From contig CALYRQ010000031.1 in NCBI GenBank assembly GCA_945483375.1, forward strand, positions 1 to 7,835: DNA of 7,835 bases, given 5' to 3'. Position 1 is the first letter of the stretch, and each line of letters starts with the position of its first letter. The notes beneath the pieces were generated by a model, which searched no databases, had not been told where the DNA came from, and saw only the letters and a list, made by a program, of their open reading frames with translations. This stretch comes from an uncultured Elusimicrobia bacterium. GTDB lineage: Bacteria > Elusimicrobiota > Elusimicrobia > Elusimicrobiales > Elusimicrobiaceae. Made by a program: the position numbers and the translations under genes. Positions 1-4,243 of the stretch are shown in pieces.

Positions 1-44
1 TTATTAAACCATTTTGAAAATAATACCGTTTGCTCTCTTTTCAT
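1..44 (-). CDS. Possible N-terminus of a leftward gene cut by the window edge
   Basis: An ATG at 42-44 opens a leftward frame (starting M-K-R-E-Q-T-V-L-F-S) that stays open to the window edge, giving only 14 complete codons. It sits just downstream of the strong promoter at 51-79. The expected transcription start is about 7 nt past the -10, at or next to this ATG, and no Shine-Dalgarno lies between. If real, the message would be nearly leaderless. The true start could equally be further left, outside the window. The product is not recognisable. Confidence 0.25.
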   Translation of the reverse strand, partial: MKREQTVLFSKWFN

Positions 45-50
45 AGTATA

Positions 51-79
51 AGTGTATCATATAAGATACGTTTTGTCAA
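51..79 (-). promoter_or_regulatory. Leftward sigma70-type promoter with an inverted repeat in its core
   Basis: On the minus strand there is a perfect -35 TTGACA (74-79), a 17-bp spacer, and an extended -10 TGA-TACACT (-10 hexamer at 51-56). A near-palindrome with arms GTATC and GATAC (54-58 and 65-69) covers the spacer and touches the -10, so it is a candidate operator. It does not resemble the ACTAGTT repeat at 1926-1946, so a different regulator, or none, may act here. The promoter begins immediately after the nuclease gene stop and reads out of the window. Confidence 0.6.
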
Positions 80-93
80 GGGGTCAAATGTCT

Positions 94-516
94 TTATTGC
101 TGTTTTGTTCCGCCGTCATACGGTACGGCGTGTCCGGCTTCTATTAGGGCGGTGCCTAAATCGTTCCCGTTGACTTTTACGTCGCACAGAAGCCAGAAGT
201 ATTTGTCGCGTCCGCAGTTTCGGAGTAAGATTTTGCCACTTTTTAAAAATTTCTTGGTAAACGCTTTTGCGGCTTTGGCTGCCGCCTTGGTTTCTTCGGT
301 TCCGCCGCGCATTTCGGGGCAGTCCACGCCGCGCACCCGTACCGGCATTGCTTTGCAAAATATGGAGTACCGGCACGCCAAATAGACTTTGAAGGTGTCG
401 CCGTCGTATACCGACGCAAGCGACACCTTATTAAAGTTTTGTGGTTTTACTTCTTGCTGGGCTACGCCAAGTGGCGCGATCAACAACAAGATAAATGCGA
501 GTAAATATTGGCGCAT
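94..516 (-). CDS. Secreted staphylococcal-nuclease-like (SNase/TNase) domain protein, probably active-site altered
   Basis: This 140-aa protein has a signal peptide (residues 1-19: Arg2, then a Leu/Ile/Ala-rich core ending V-A before QQ) and one SNase OB-fold domain at about 30-135. By hand alignment to S. aureus nuclease, V36-Y-D-G-D40-T carries the metal-binding Asp21 equivalent, R60 matches Arg35, and D65-C-P-E68 matches Asp40 and the general base Glu43. The strand reading D104-K-Y-F-W108-L-L is where the family has DKYxR, so W108 replaces the catalytic Arg87. The codon is TGG, one transition from CGG. Known SNase members cleave DNA/RNA phosphodiesters outside the cytoplasm; this one may be crippled or only bind nucleic acid. 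Its ATG lies 21 nt after the DUF2335 stop with no clear Shine-Dalgarno, suggesting coupled or weak translation. It is the last gene of the leftward cassette. Family assignment is firm; activity is uncertain. Confidence 0.88.
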   Translation of the reverse strand: MRQYLLAFILLLIAPLGVAQQEVKPQNFNKVSLASVYDGDTFKVYLACRYSIFCKAMPVRVRGVDCPEMRGGTEETKAAAKAAKAFTKKFLKSGKILLRNCGRDKYFWLLCDVKVNGNDLGTALIEAGHAVPYDGGTKQQ

Positions 517-537
517 TATTCTATTTTTTAGTACGGG

Positions 538-984
538 TTACATTTTGCGGTTGGTAAATATTTTCGCGCTGAACAGGGATAGAATAGTCGTTCCGAAAAT
601 AACGCCTGCTACAGTATAGGCCCCCATATATAGCGCAACAAGGCCACATATAGCTAAAAATATCACTAATAAAGTACCTGCAATTTGACCAAAGTGGACG
701 TTGCTTAAATCTTTCTTTTTACATTCAGCTTCGTTTTTATTCCATTCCAACCGCGCGGCTTGTTCTTTTTCCACTAACTGCAATAAACGGGCGGGAATAG
801 AAGGGTCAATTTTTTTGTATTCTGCCAATACAGCAGGAGGGGGAAGCGGCCCCGAAAAAACTTGCGCCACAATTTTACTAACAATAGCTTGGCTTTCCGG
901 CGGGAGCTGTTTTATTTCGGGGTGTTCTTTTTTTAGTTCCGAGATGACTTCTTTGGAGGATTCCGTAATGGTTTTATCGGTCAT
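538..984 (-). CDS. DUF2335-family membrane protein
   Basis: This 148-aa protein has a polar N-terminal half (1-98) and two hydrophobic segments near the C-terminus (about 100-121 and 123-140), ending in a short basic tail. The stretch F43-S-G-P-L-P-P-P-A-V-L-A-E-Y-K-K-I-D-P61, followed by a helix with VEKEQAARLEWN (71-82), is the signature of DUF2335 predicted membrane proteins. These occur in prophages and bacterial chromosomes and have no established function. The start ATG at 982-984 is preceded by a GGAG 8 nt away and overlaps the end of the 58-aa gene by 11 nt, so the two are probably translationally coupled. The position behind the repressor, on the lysogenic strand with its own promoter, is typical of genes expressed in the lysogen. 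A role in superinfection exclusion is an inference only. Confidence 0.82.
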   Translation of the reverse strand: MTDKTITESSKEVISELKKEHPEIKQLPPESQAIVSKIVAQVFSGPLPPPAVLAEYKKIDPSIPARLLQLVEKEQAARLEWNKNEAECKKKDLSNVHFGQIAGTLLVIFLAICGLVALYMGAYTVAGVIFGTTILSLFSAKIFTNRKM

Positions 985-1150
985 TGTTAAAACTCCGTTC
1001 CATTTTTGCCCAAGCGTTCATAGCGTAAGAGTTAAGCGCCAGTCTATCACTTACGGGAGTTTTATACTTGTAATTCCCGCTTGTAGAGTGGCCGGAAATA
1101 TTTAATAAAGAGCCAATCCCTTTTGCAATAAAAAAATAGGTTCTTTTCAT
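974..1150 (-). CDS. Small 58-aa phage protein coupled to DUF2335
   Basis: This 58-aa frame opens M-K-R-T-Y-F-F-I-A-K-G-I-G-S and ends S-F-N-N-D-R before a TAA at 974-976. Three things support it as a gene: a full AGGAGGG Shine-Dalgarno 6 nt before the ATG (1148-1150), an extended -10 promoter just upstream, and an 11-nt overlap with the DUF2335 start. An N-terminal amphipathic stretch (about 4-19, F-F-I-A-K-G-I-G-S-L-L) is followed by a polar part containing P32-V-S-D-R-L-A-L-N-S-Y-A-M-N-A-W46. The layout (short hydrophobic start, then an SDRxAL-type helix) recalls small prophage proteins found beside DUF2335 genes, but this is from memory and not verified. Function unknown. Confidence 0.7.
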   Translation of the reverse strand: MKRTYFFIAKGIGSLLNISGHSTSGNYKYKTPVSDRLALNSYAMNAWAKMERSFNNDR

Positions 1151-1171
1151 TTGTTCCCTCCTAACACATAT

Positions 1172-1199
1172 AGTATATCACTTGCAGTTGCTTTGCCAA
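1172..1199 (-). promoter_or_regulatory. Leftward promoter for the 58-aa/DUF2335/nuclease cassette
   Basis: On the minus strand the -35 is TTGGCA (1194-1199), the spacer is 16 bp, and the extended -10 is TGA-TATACT (hexamer 1172-1177). The AGGAGGG ribosome-binding site of the 58-aa gene follows directly. A small palindrome, ATATA-G-TATAT (1168-1178), overlaps the -10. The promoter lies just past the repressor stop at 1213, so the cassette can be expressed independently of repressor transcription. It shares the TGATAnACT extended -10 with the promoter at 51-79. Confidence 0.6.
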
Positions 1200-1212
1200 G
1201 CCCTCAAAAAGG

Positions 1213-1869
1213 TTACTCCGTTAAACCGTTCCAGTTTTCTTTATCGTCTCGGCTCCAATGGCCAATAATTAAGCCGACGATAGTAAGTTCTTCCGGGATG
1301 AAAGGCTTGTATTTTGGGTTTGTGGAGCGAAGCTCAATCACGCCGTCTTTGAGCTTGTTGATTACTTTCATACAAATTCCGTGTTCCGTTTTTACCACCA
1401 TCGCGCGGCCGTTGATAGGTTCTTCGGTCTTGCGGATAACGCAATAATCGCCGAGGTGGAGTTTCGGCTCCAAGGAATCGCCATTACACTTTACAACAAA
1501 ATCTGCGCCGGGGAATACCCAACGGGGGATATCCCAAAAAGTTTCCACGTCTGCGTCGGAAAATTCCGGCAGGCCGGCAGGCACGTCGGCCAAAATGGGC
1601 AGGGAAATGGTGTTTTTGTCCGTTAAAGGAATCGCTTTTAAAGAGGAAGAAAACTCTCTGCCTTCTTCTAAAAATATTTTTTTTATTTCACTTTCCGTCA
1701 AACTATAAAGTTTTGCCATCTTCTTTATATTTTCAGCTGCGGGGAAACTCTTTCCGCTAAACCAATTTGCAACGGAGGCAGTGGAAATCTGCAAATCACT
1801 AGCTAGTTTTGCTTGCGCCCCTCTTGTTTGGCCGTCATTTATGTGTTGTAAGAGTTCGTTTTTTGTCAT
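1213..1869 (-). CDS. LexA-like (S24 peptidase) C1-type phage repressor
   Basis: This is a 218-aa lysogeny repressor. Residues 1-66 form a Cro/C1-type helix-turn-helix: Q19-A-K-L-A-S-D-L, then Q27-I-S-T-A-S-V-A-N-W-F-S-G-K as the turn and recognition helix. Residues about 88-215 form a LexA/UmuD-like S24 serine protease domain. The expected self-cleavage bond A98-G99 sits in D95-V-P-A-G-L, the nucleophile S132 in G130-D-S-L-E-P, and the general base K168 in G164-I-C-M-K-V. In this family RecA-ssDNA filaments stimulate self-cleavage and so trigger SOS induction. The ATG at 1867-1869 is chosen because the HTH begins there and a GAGGA lies about 13 nt upstream. The frame continues upstream to a TTG at 1926, but that codon overlaps the divergent early promoter and lacks a Shine-Dalgarno. 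I see no convincing promoter for the repressor itself. Confidence 0.92.
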   Translation of the reverse strand: MTKNELLQHINDGQTRGAQAKLASDLQISTASVANWFSGKSFPAAENIKKMAKLYSLTESEIKKIFLEEGREFSSSLKAIPLTDKNTISLPILADVPAGLPEFSDADVETFWDIPRWVFPGADFVVKCNGDSLEPKLHLGDYCVIRKTEEPINGRAMVVKTEHGICMKVINKLKDGVIELRSTNPKYKPFIPEELTIVGLIIGHWSRDDKENWNGLTE

Positions 1870-1919
1870 AAATATTTTTATTTCCTCGTCGTAAAATGGC
1901 CAAATATTAAAATTAGGCC

Positions 1920-1948
1920 TTGACAACTAGTTTATTATTAACTAGTAT
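1920..1948 (+). promoter_or_regulatory. Rightward early promoter (PR-like)
   Basis: A perfect -35 TTGACA (1920-1925), a 17-bp spacer and a -10 TAGTAT (1943-1948, 4 of 6 matches) point rightward, away from the repressor. The expected start is near 1955, exactly where the first RNA hairpin (1957-1972) begins. The operator-like inverted repeat fills the spacer. No other promoter of this quality is evident between here and the methyltransferase, so it likely drives the whole early operon. Confidence 0.65.
1926..1946. promoter_or_regulatory. Candidate repressor operator, 21-bp inverted repeat
   Basis: The perfect 7-bp arms ACTAGTT (1926-1932) and AACTAGT (1940-1946) flank a 7-bp AT-only centre (TATTATT) that is itself mostly symmetric. 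The element lies between the -35 and -10 of the rightward promoter and just upstream of the repressor gene, the classical place for a C1 operator. Binding there would block the early promoter. I found no second full copy in the window. Confidence 0.6.
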
Positions 1949-1954
1949 TTAATT

Positions 1955-2183
1955 AGCAAGGCGCAATCCTTGTACAAAACAGTCTTACCGCGTTACTGCA
2001 ATAAACGCGCGTAACCGCAATTAAGCGGCGTGTGAAATGGAAAGTAGAACAGCAAGTTTAGACAACGTTTTTACGGGGGACAACCCGTAAGATTATCCAG
2101 TTCACACGGGAAAACCGATAGATATACAACAGGGCGCAAGCCCACGCCATGCAGGGCGGTTGTATACTATCGGTTTTTATTTT
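1955..2183 (+). ncRNA. Highly structured early leader RNA (candidate ncRNA or antitermination element)
   Basis: This 228-nt stretch between the predicted early start site and the HTH gene has no supportable gene but folds almost throughout. Hairpin 1 is CAAGG/CCTTG (1957-1961 with 1968-1972). Hairpin 2 is CGCGTT/AACGCG (1989-1994 with 2004-2009). Hairpin 3 is CCGC/GCGG (2015-2018 with 2025-2028). A long stem pairs 2029-2036 with 2101-2108 and, after one A-G mismatch, 2038-2041 with 2096-2099. It encloses TTACGGG/CCCGTAA (2071-2077 with 2084-2090). The terminator-like three-way junction (2111-2183) follows. Loops 1 and 2 carry GCAAT, and hairpin 3 carries GCAATT across its stem-loop boundary. 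Possible roles: a put-like cis antiterminator as in phage HK022, an attenuated leader, or a trans-acting immunity RNA as in P4. I recognise no known family. Confidence 0.55.
2111..2183 (+). terminator. Three-way-junction terminator-like structure before the HTH gene
   Basis: An 11-bp perfect stem pairs AAAACCGATAG (2111-2121) with CTATCGGTTTT (2167-2177). After one bulged A (2122) it continues with TATACAAC/GTTGTATA (2123-2130 with 2159-2166). Two small hairpins sit inside: GGGC-GCAA-GCCC (2132-2143, GNRA tetraloop) and CGCC-ATGCAG-GGCG (2145-2158). Single A residues separate the helices (2131 and 2144). The 3' end runs into TTTTTATTTT (2174-2183), so intrinsic termination is plausible. It stands between the early promoter and its first gene and would attenuate the operon unless overcome. 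The elaborate junction exceeds what a plain terminator needs. Confidence 0.65.
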
Positions 2184-2211
2184 AGCAAATTTCGGTATTT
2201 AGAGGGGCACT

Positions 2212-2412
2212 ATGAACAATAAACGCGATAAAGTAACGGCAACCTTAACTACGGATGATGTGGCCGCATTGTTAGGGTTATCCACACGGCGGGTGTGTGA
2301 GTTGGCGGCGGCAGGTATTATTCCATCAATTCGCCCGAAAGGCCGCCGTAAATGGGTGTTTTTACGCAAAGTAGTGGCGAAGTATATGGGACTTAGTGAG
2401 GACGAGTTATGA
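2212..2412 (+). CDS. Small excisionase/MerR-like helix-turn-helix DNA-binding protein
   Basis: This 66-aa protein is a single winged-helix/HTH domain of the HTH_17 (excisionase/MerR-like) type: L12-T-T-D-D-V-A-A-L-L-G-L-S-T-R-R-V-C-E-L as helix-turn-helix, A33-A-G-I-I-P as the turn into the wing, then basic R41-P-K-G-R-R-K-W-V-F-L-R leading to a final helix. The AGAGG ribosome-binding site 6 nt before the ATG supports the start. As the first gene after the early promoter it holds the position of Cro or Xis, so a regulator, excisionase or replication-site binder is possible; sequence alone does not decide. Its TGA overlaps the next ATG (ATGA at 2409-2412). Confidence 0.78.
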   Translation: MNNKRDKVTATLTTDDVAALLGLSTRRVCELAAAGIIPSIRPKGRRKWVFLRKVVAKYMGLSEDEL

Positions 2413-2543
2413 AAACCCTTTTGCAATTTTTAAGCACTCCCGAAACTTGGCCGGACTGGCTGGCTTTTGCCGCGCTGGCGGTAATGATGAACGCCCTAAC
2501 TTTGCTGTACTTTTGGGCGTGGGACGCAAATTTTCCGGCTTAA
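2409..2543 (+). CDS. 44-aa Trp-rich single-pass membrane protein, translationally coupled
   Basis: An ATG at 2409-2411 overlaps the HTH stop as ATGA and opens a 44-aa frame to a TAA at 2541-2543. It has a polar start (M-K-T-L-L-Q-F-L-S-T-P-E-T), one strongly hydrophobic helix at about 14-38 (W14-P-D-W-L-A-F-A-A-L-A-V-M-M, then N-A-L-T-L-L-Y-F-W-A-W), and a short tail D-A-N-F-P-A. Trp/Tyr/Phe at both helix ends is typical of membrane interfaces. The ATGA overlap and a clean transmembrane segment are the evidence for it being real; an overlapping frame starting at 2396 is less convincing. It could be a small inner-membrane toxin-like, exclusion or lysis-control peptide, but the function is unknown. 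Confidence 0.6.
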   Translation: MKTLLQFLSTPETWPDWLAFAALAVMMNALTLLYFWAWDANFPA

Positions 2544-2601
2544 CGAACCGGACGGGCGCGCAGGGCCTTCATCCCTGATCTCCTACGGTAAAAACGAACA
2601 T

Positions 2602-2680
2602 ATCGCGCCCGATAGATTTTAACTGCGCCGCAGTCCAAACGGGCCCGAGGCAGGCGGTCATCCTGTAAGCCGGGCGCGAT
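2602..2680 (+). ncRNA. Multibranched stem closed by a 10-bp GC helix
   Basis: ATCGCGCCCG (2602-2611) is the exact reverse complement of CGGGCGCGAT (2671-2680). The 59 nt inside hold at least two small hairpins: ACTGC-GCC-GCAGT (2622-2634) and CAGG/CCTG (2651-2654 with 2662-2665). I found no tRNA, tmRNA or RNase P hallmark. The 5' strand can alternatively pair with CGGGCGCG at 2553-2560. Confidence 0.45.
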
Positions 2681-2719
2681 GGCAAAATTTCGCGGTTGTT
2701 CTTTATGAAATAGGTTGAG

Positions 2720-2744
2720 ATTCCCGATTACATCCTTCGGGAAT
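2720..2744. repeat. ATTCCCG/CGGGAAT palindrome, dispersed-repeat-like
   Basis: The perfect 7-bp arms (2720-2726 and 2738-2744) surround an 11-nt loop. Short ATTCCC...GGGAAT palindromes followed by TGAC are a common form of dispersed intergenic repeat; Neisseria dRS3 has the same arms with a shorter spacer. Only one copy is present here, so dispersed status cannot be shown from this window. Confidence 0.4.
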
Positions 2745-2765
2745 GACGCCTAAAAATAGTATGGC

Positions 2766-2847
2766 TTAACCCTTGACGCACGGACGCAGTGGCAGGTGCG
2801 GCAGAGTGAGGGGGCTGCCCGCCCCGCGCACAGGCGTAAGGGGTTAA
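2766..2847 (+). ncRNA. Long imperfect stem with internal helices
   Basis: TTAACCC-TT-G-ACGC (2766-2779) pairs with GCGT-AA-G-GGGTTAA (2834-2847) over 13 bp, with one bulged G on each strand. Inside, GTGCG/CGCAC (2796-2800 with 2827-2831) or the overlapping GGCAG/CTGCC (2800-2804 with 2815-2819) can form. An A-rich run follows, so it is not an intrinsic terminator on the plus strand. Confidence 0.45.
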
Positions 2848-2864
2848 AGAAAAACTAAAAAGGT

Positions 2865-2898
2865 TAGCTGGGCGGCGGGCCGAAATGCCGCCCAGTTA
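2865..2898 (+). promoter_or_regulatory. Stable hairpin immediately upstream of the 69-aa gene ribosome-binding site
   Basis: The 9-bp core CTGGGCGGC/GCCGCCCAG (2868-2876 with 2887-2895) extends by G-T, A-T and T-A pairs to 12 bp with a 10-nt loop (2877-2886). It ends only a few nt before the AAGGA Shine-Dalgarno (about 2902-2906) of the gene at 2913. No U-tract follows, so translational control, RNA processing or transcript stabilisation fits better than termination. Confidence 0.5.
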
Positions 2899-2912
2899 TA
2901 AAAGGACAGAAA

Positions 2913-3122
2913 ATGTCATATCACGAATCCTATAAAATGCGGGCATTAAAAGCACGGCAAAAGAAGGTCCGGTCTCTTATCGCTGAATTGCAAAGTATGT
3001 GGCCTACTGCATTAGACAGGGCGTTTGTTGAAAAACATATTGCGCAAAATGTAGGTTTTCTAACCCAAATTGAAAGCGAAATTAAGCATTTGGAATCATT
3101 ACAAACCCAAACTTGGAGGTAG
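2913..3122 (+). CDS. Small charged helical phage protein, unknown function
   Basis: This 69-aa protein is rich in Lys, Arg, Glu and Gln. It is predicted by eye to be two helices: about 8-27 (Y7-K-M-R-A-L-K-A-R-Q-K-K-V-R-S-L-I-A-E-L) and 33-64, which ends in a heptad-like Q51-I-E-S-E-I-K-H-L-E-S-L-Q pattern. There is no signal peptide, membrane segment or Cys cluster. An AAGGA sits 6 nt before the ATG. Its TAG (3120-3122) overlaps the GGAGGT ribosome-binding site of the ATPase gene, which links their translation. I do not recognise the family. It could be a small accessory factor for the neighbouring recombination proteins. Confidence 0.7.
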   Translation: MSYHESYKMRALKARQKKVRSLIAELQSMWPTALDRAFVEKHIAQNVGFLTQIESEIKHLESLQTQTWR

Positions 3123-3127
3123 CAACT

Positions 3128-4225
3128 ATGGTGTTTAAAAAAGCAACAAAACAAAAAGCCAAATTAAGAATGGCATTAACCGGCCCCAGTGGCTCGGGCA
3201 AGACGTACAGCGCGCTGAACATAGCGCAATACCTTGGCAAAAAGGTTTGCGTGGTGGATACGGAGGGCAACAGTGCAAGCAAATATGCGAATTTGTTTGA
3301 TTTTTGCACGCTGTCTTTGACGGACTGCCACCCCAATAACTTTATAAAAGCCATTGACGCGGCGGTGGCGGAAGGTTTTGACGTAATTATTATTGACAGC
3401 CTTTCGCACGCCTACAACGGTAAAAACGGCCTTTTGGAATTGGCCGACCGGGAAAAAATGAAAATTTCCAACCAATTCCAAGCCTGGGCCAAAGTGGCGC
3501 CCATCCAAAATGCGCTTACCCAAAAACTGCTTACCGCGCCGATCCATATCGTTACTACTTTGCGTGTAAAAACTGCATACGATATGCAGGAAGAAAATGG
3601 CAAAAAGAAGCCCGTTAAAATCGGATTGGCCCCCGTTCAGAAAGAGGGCATTGAATACGAGTTTGACGTATTGGCGGAAATGACGCCGGAAAATATGTTT
3701 ATCGTATCCAAAACCCGCTGTCCGGAACTGAACGGGCAAATCTTTAATAAGCCCGGCAAAGATGTGGCGGATATATTAAACGCGTGGCTGAATGACGGCG
3801 TAGAAGCCGCCCCCGCGCCGGCTTCTGCAACCGAACAGACCGCGGCGCAGCCCCAAGCGGCCCCCGTGCAAACTGCGACCCCTAAACCGTCCGTCCAAAA
3901 AGCCCCGTTAAAACTCCAAACCGTCGCCCCCAAGAAATCCGCGCCGGCGCAGACTAAACCCGCGGCGGAAGAACTGGCTTCTGTCGTTGTGGAAGCGTTT
4001 CCCGAAAAAGGACTTTTTGAACGCGTGGGCGTTCTTGCGGAAATCAAAAACAGCGGACAAGGTAAATGGGAGCTGTTTTTAAAAGGCGCAAAAGAGGCGT
4101 TGGTTACGTTTTCGCAGGCTATGAACATACAAGCGGTCAGCTTGATGGGCAAAGCCGTTAAAATCAAAGCCGTAGTAAATAATCCGGGGCAGTATGTTTT
4201 ACTGAATATCGCTCCGGCGAACTAA
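3128..4225 (+). CDS. RecA-like/Sak4-type phage recombination ATPase with linker and OB-like C-terminal domain
   Basis: This is a 365-aa protein. Residues 1-225 form a P-loop ATPase with Walker A G19-P-S-G-S-G-K-T26, an acidic D44-T-E-G after strand 2, and Walker B V86-I-I-I-D90-S-L-S. This pattern is shared by phage AAA_24/Sak4 RecA-like annealing and recombination proteins, which load on ssDNA and promote strand annealing. K195-T-R-C-P-E-L-N-G is a late conserved motif of the group. Residues 226-282 are a Pro/Ala/Gln/Lys-rich flexible linker. Residues 285-363 alternate short strands in a way suggesting an OB-fold (inference). The start is ATG 3128 because GGAGGT at 3115-3120 is 7 nt upstream; the in-frame TTG at 3113 would overlap that site. 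The DUF669 and PD-(D/E)XK neighbours support a recombination/replication role. Confidence 0.88.
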   Translation: MVFKKATKQKAKLRMALTGPSGSGKTYSALNIAQYLGKKVCVVDTEGNSASKYANLFDFCTLSLTDCHPNNFIKAIDAAVAEGFDVIIIDSLSHAYNGKNGLLELADREKMKISNQFQAWAKVAPIQNALTQKLLTAPIHIVTTLRVKTAYDMQEENGKKKPVKIGLAPVQKEGIEYEFDVLAEMTPENMFIVSKTRCPELNGQIFNKPGKDVADILNAWLNDGVEAAPAPASATEQTAAQPQAAPVQTATPKPSVQKAPLKLQTVAPKKSAPAQTKPAAEELASVVVEAFPEKGLFERVGVLAEIKNSGQGKWELFLKGAKEALVTFSQAMNIQAVSLMGKAVKIKAVVNNPGQYVLLNIAPAN

Positions 4226-4243
4226 ACAGGAGGAAAAAACATT

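Larger units (their letters stand above)
2544..2912 (+). other. Gene-free, strongly folded intergenic region (candidate second structured RNA)
   Basis: These 369 nt contain no convincing frame. Four folded blocks follow one another. Block A (2553-2680) has a 10-bp perfect stem, 2602-2611 with 2671-2680, plus a competing upstream partner at 2553-2560. Block B (2720-2744) is an ATTCCCG/CGGGAAT hairpin. Block C (2766-2847) is a 13-bp stem with two bulged G residues closing further helices. Block D (2865-2898) is a GC-rich hairpin just before the next ribosome-binding site. None ends in a good U-tract. The region lies inside the early transcript, so a cis-acting or processed RNA is the simplest reading; a replication origin or other protein-binding DNA is also possible. 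Confidence 0.5.

Noticed and set aside
1870..1926. N-terminal extension of the repressor to a TTG at 1926
   Set aside because: The extra 19 residues precede the HTH domain, the TTG has no ribosome-binding site and overlaps the early promoter and operator; ATG 1869 is preferred.
2037..2090. A 17-codon frame inside the early leader RNA (starting M-E-S-R-T-A-S)
   Set aside because: No Shine-Dalgarno, very short, and its bases are used by the long stem and the 2071-2090 hairpin; kept as RNA structure instead of a gene.
2396..2578. 60-codon plus-strand frame overlapping the HTH gene end
   Set aside because: Poor start context and no recognisable pattern, whereas the ATGA-coupled frame at 2409 gives a clean membrane helix.
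2544..2760. tRNA, tmRNA or RNase P RNA in the folded intergenic region
   Set aside because: No acceptor/T-loop pair with CCA, no tag-like frame and no conserved RNase P core could be found.
3113..3127. TTG start for the recombination ATPase
   Set aside because: It would lie on top of the GGAGGT ribosome-binding site that correctly serves ATG 3128.
3176..3739. Long minus-strand frame opposite the ATPase
   Set aside because: A shadow frame of a strongly supported gene, with no ribosome-binding site or family motif.
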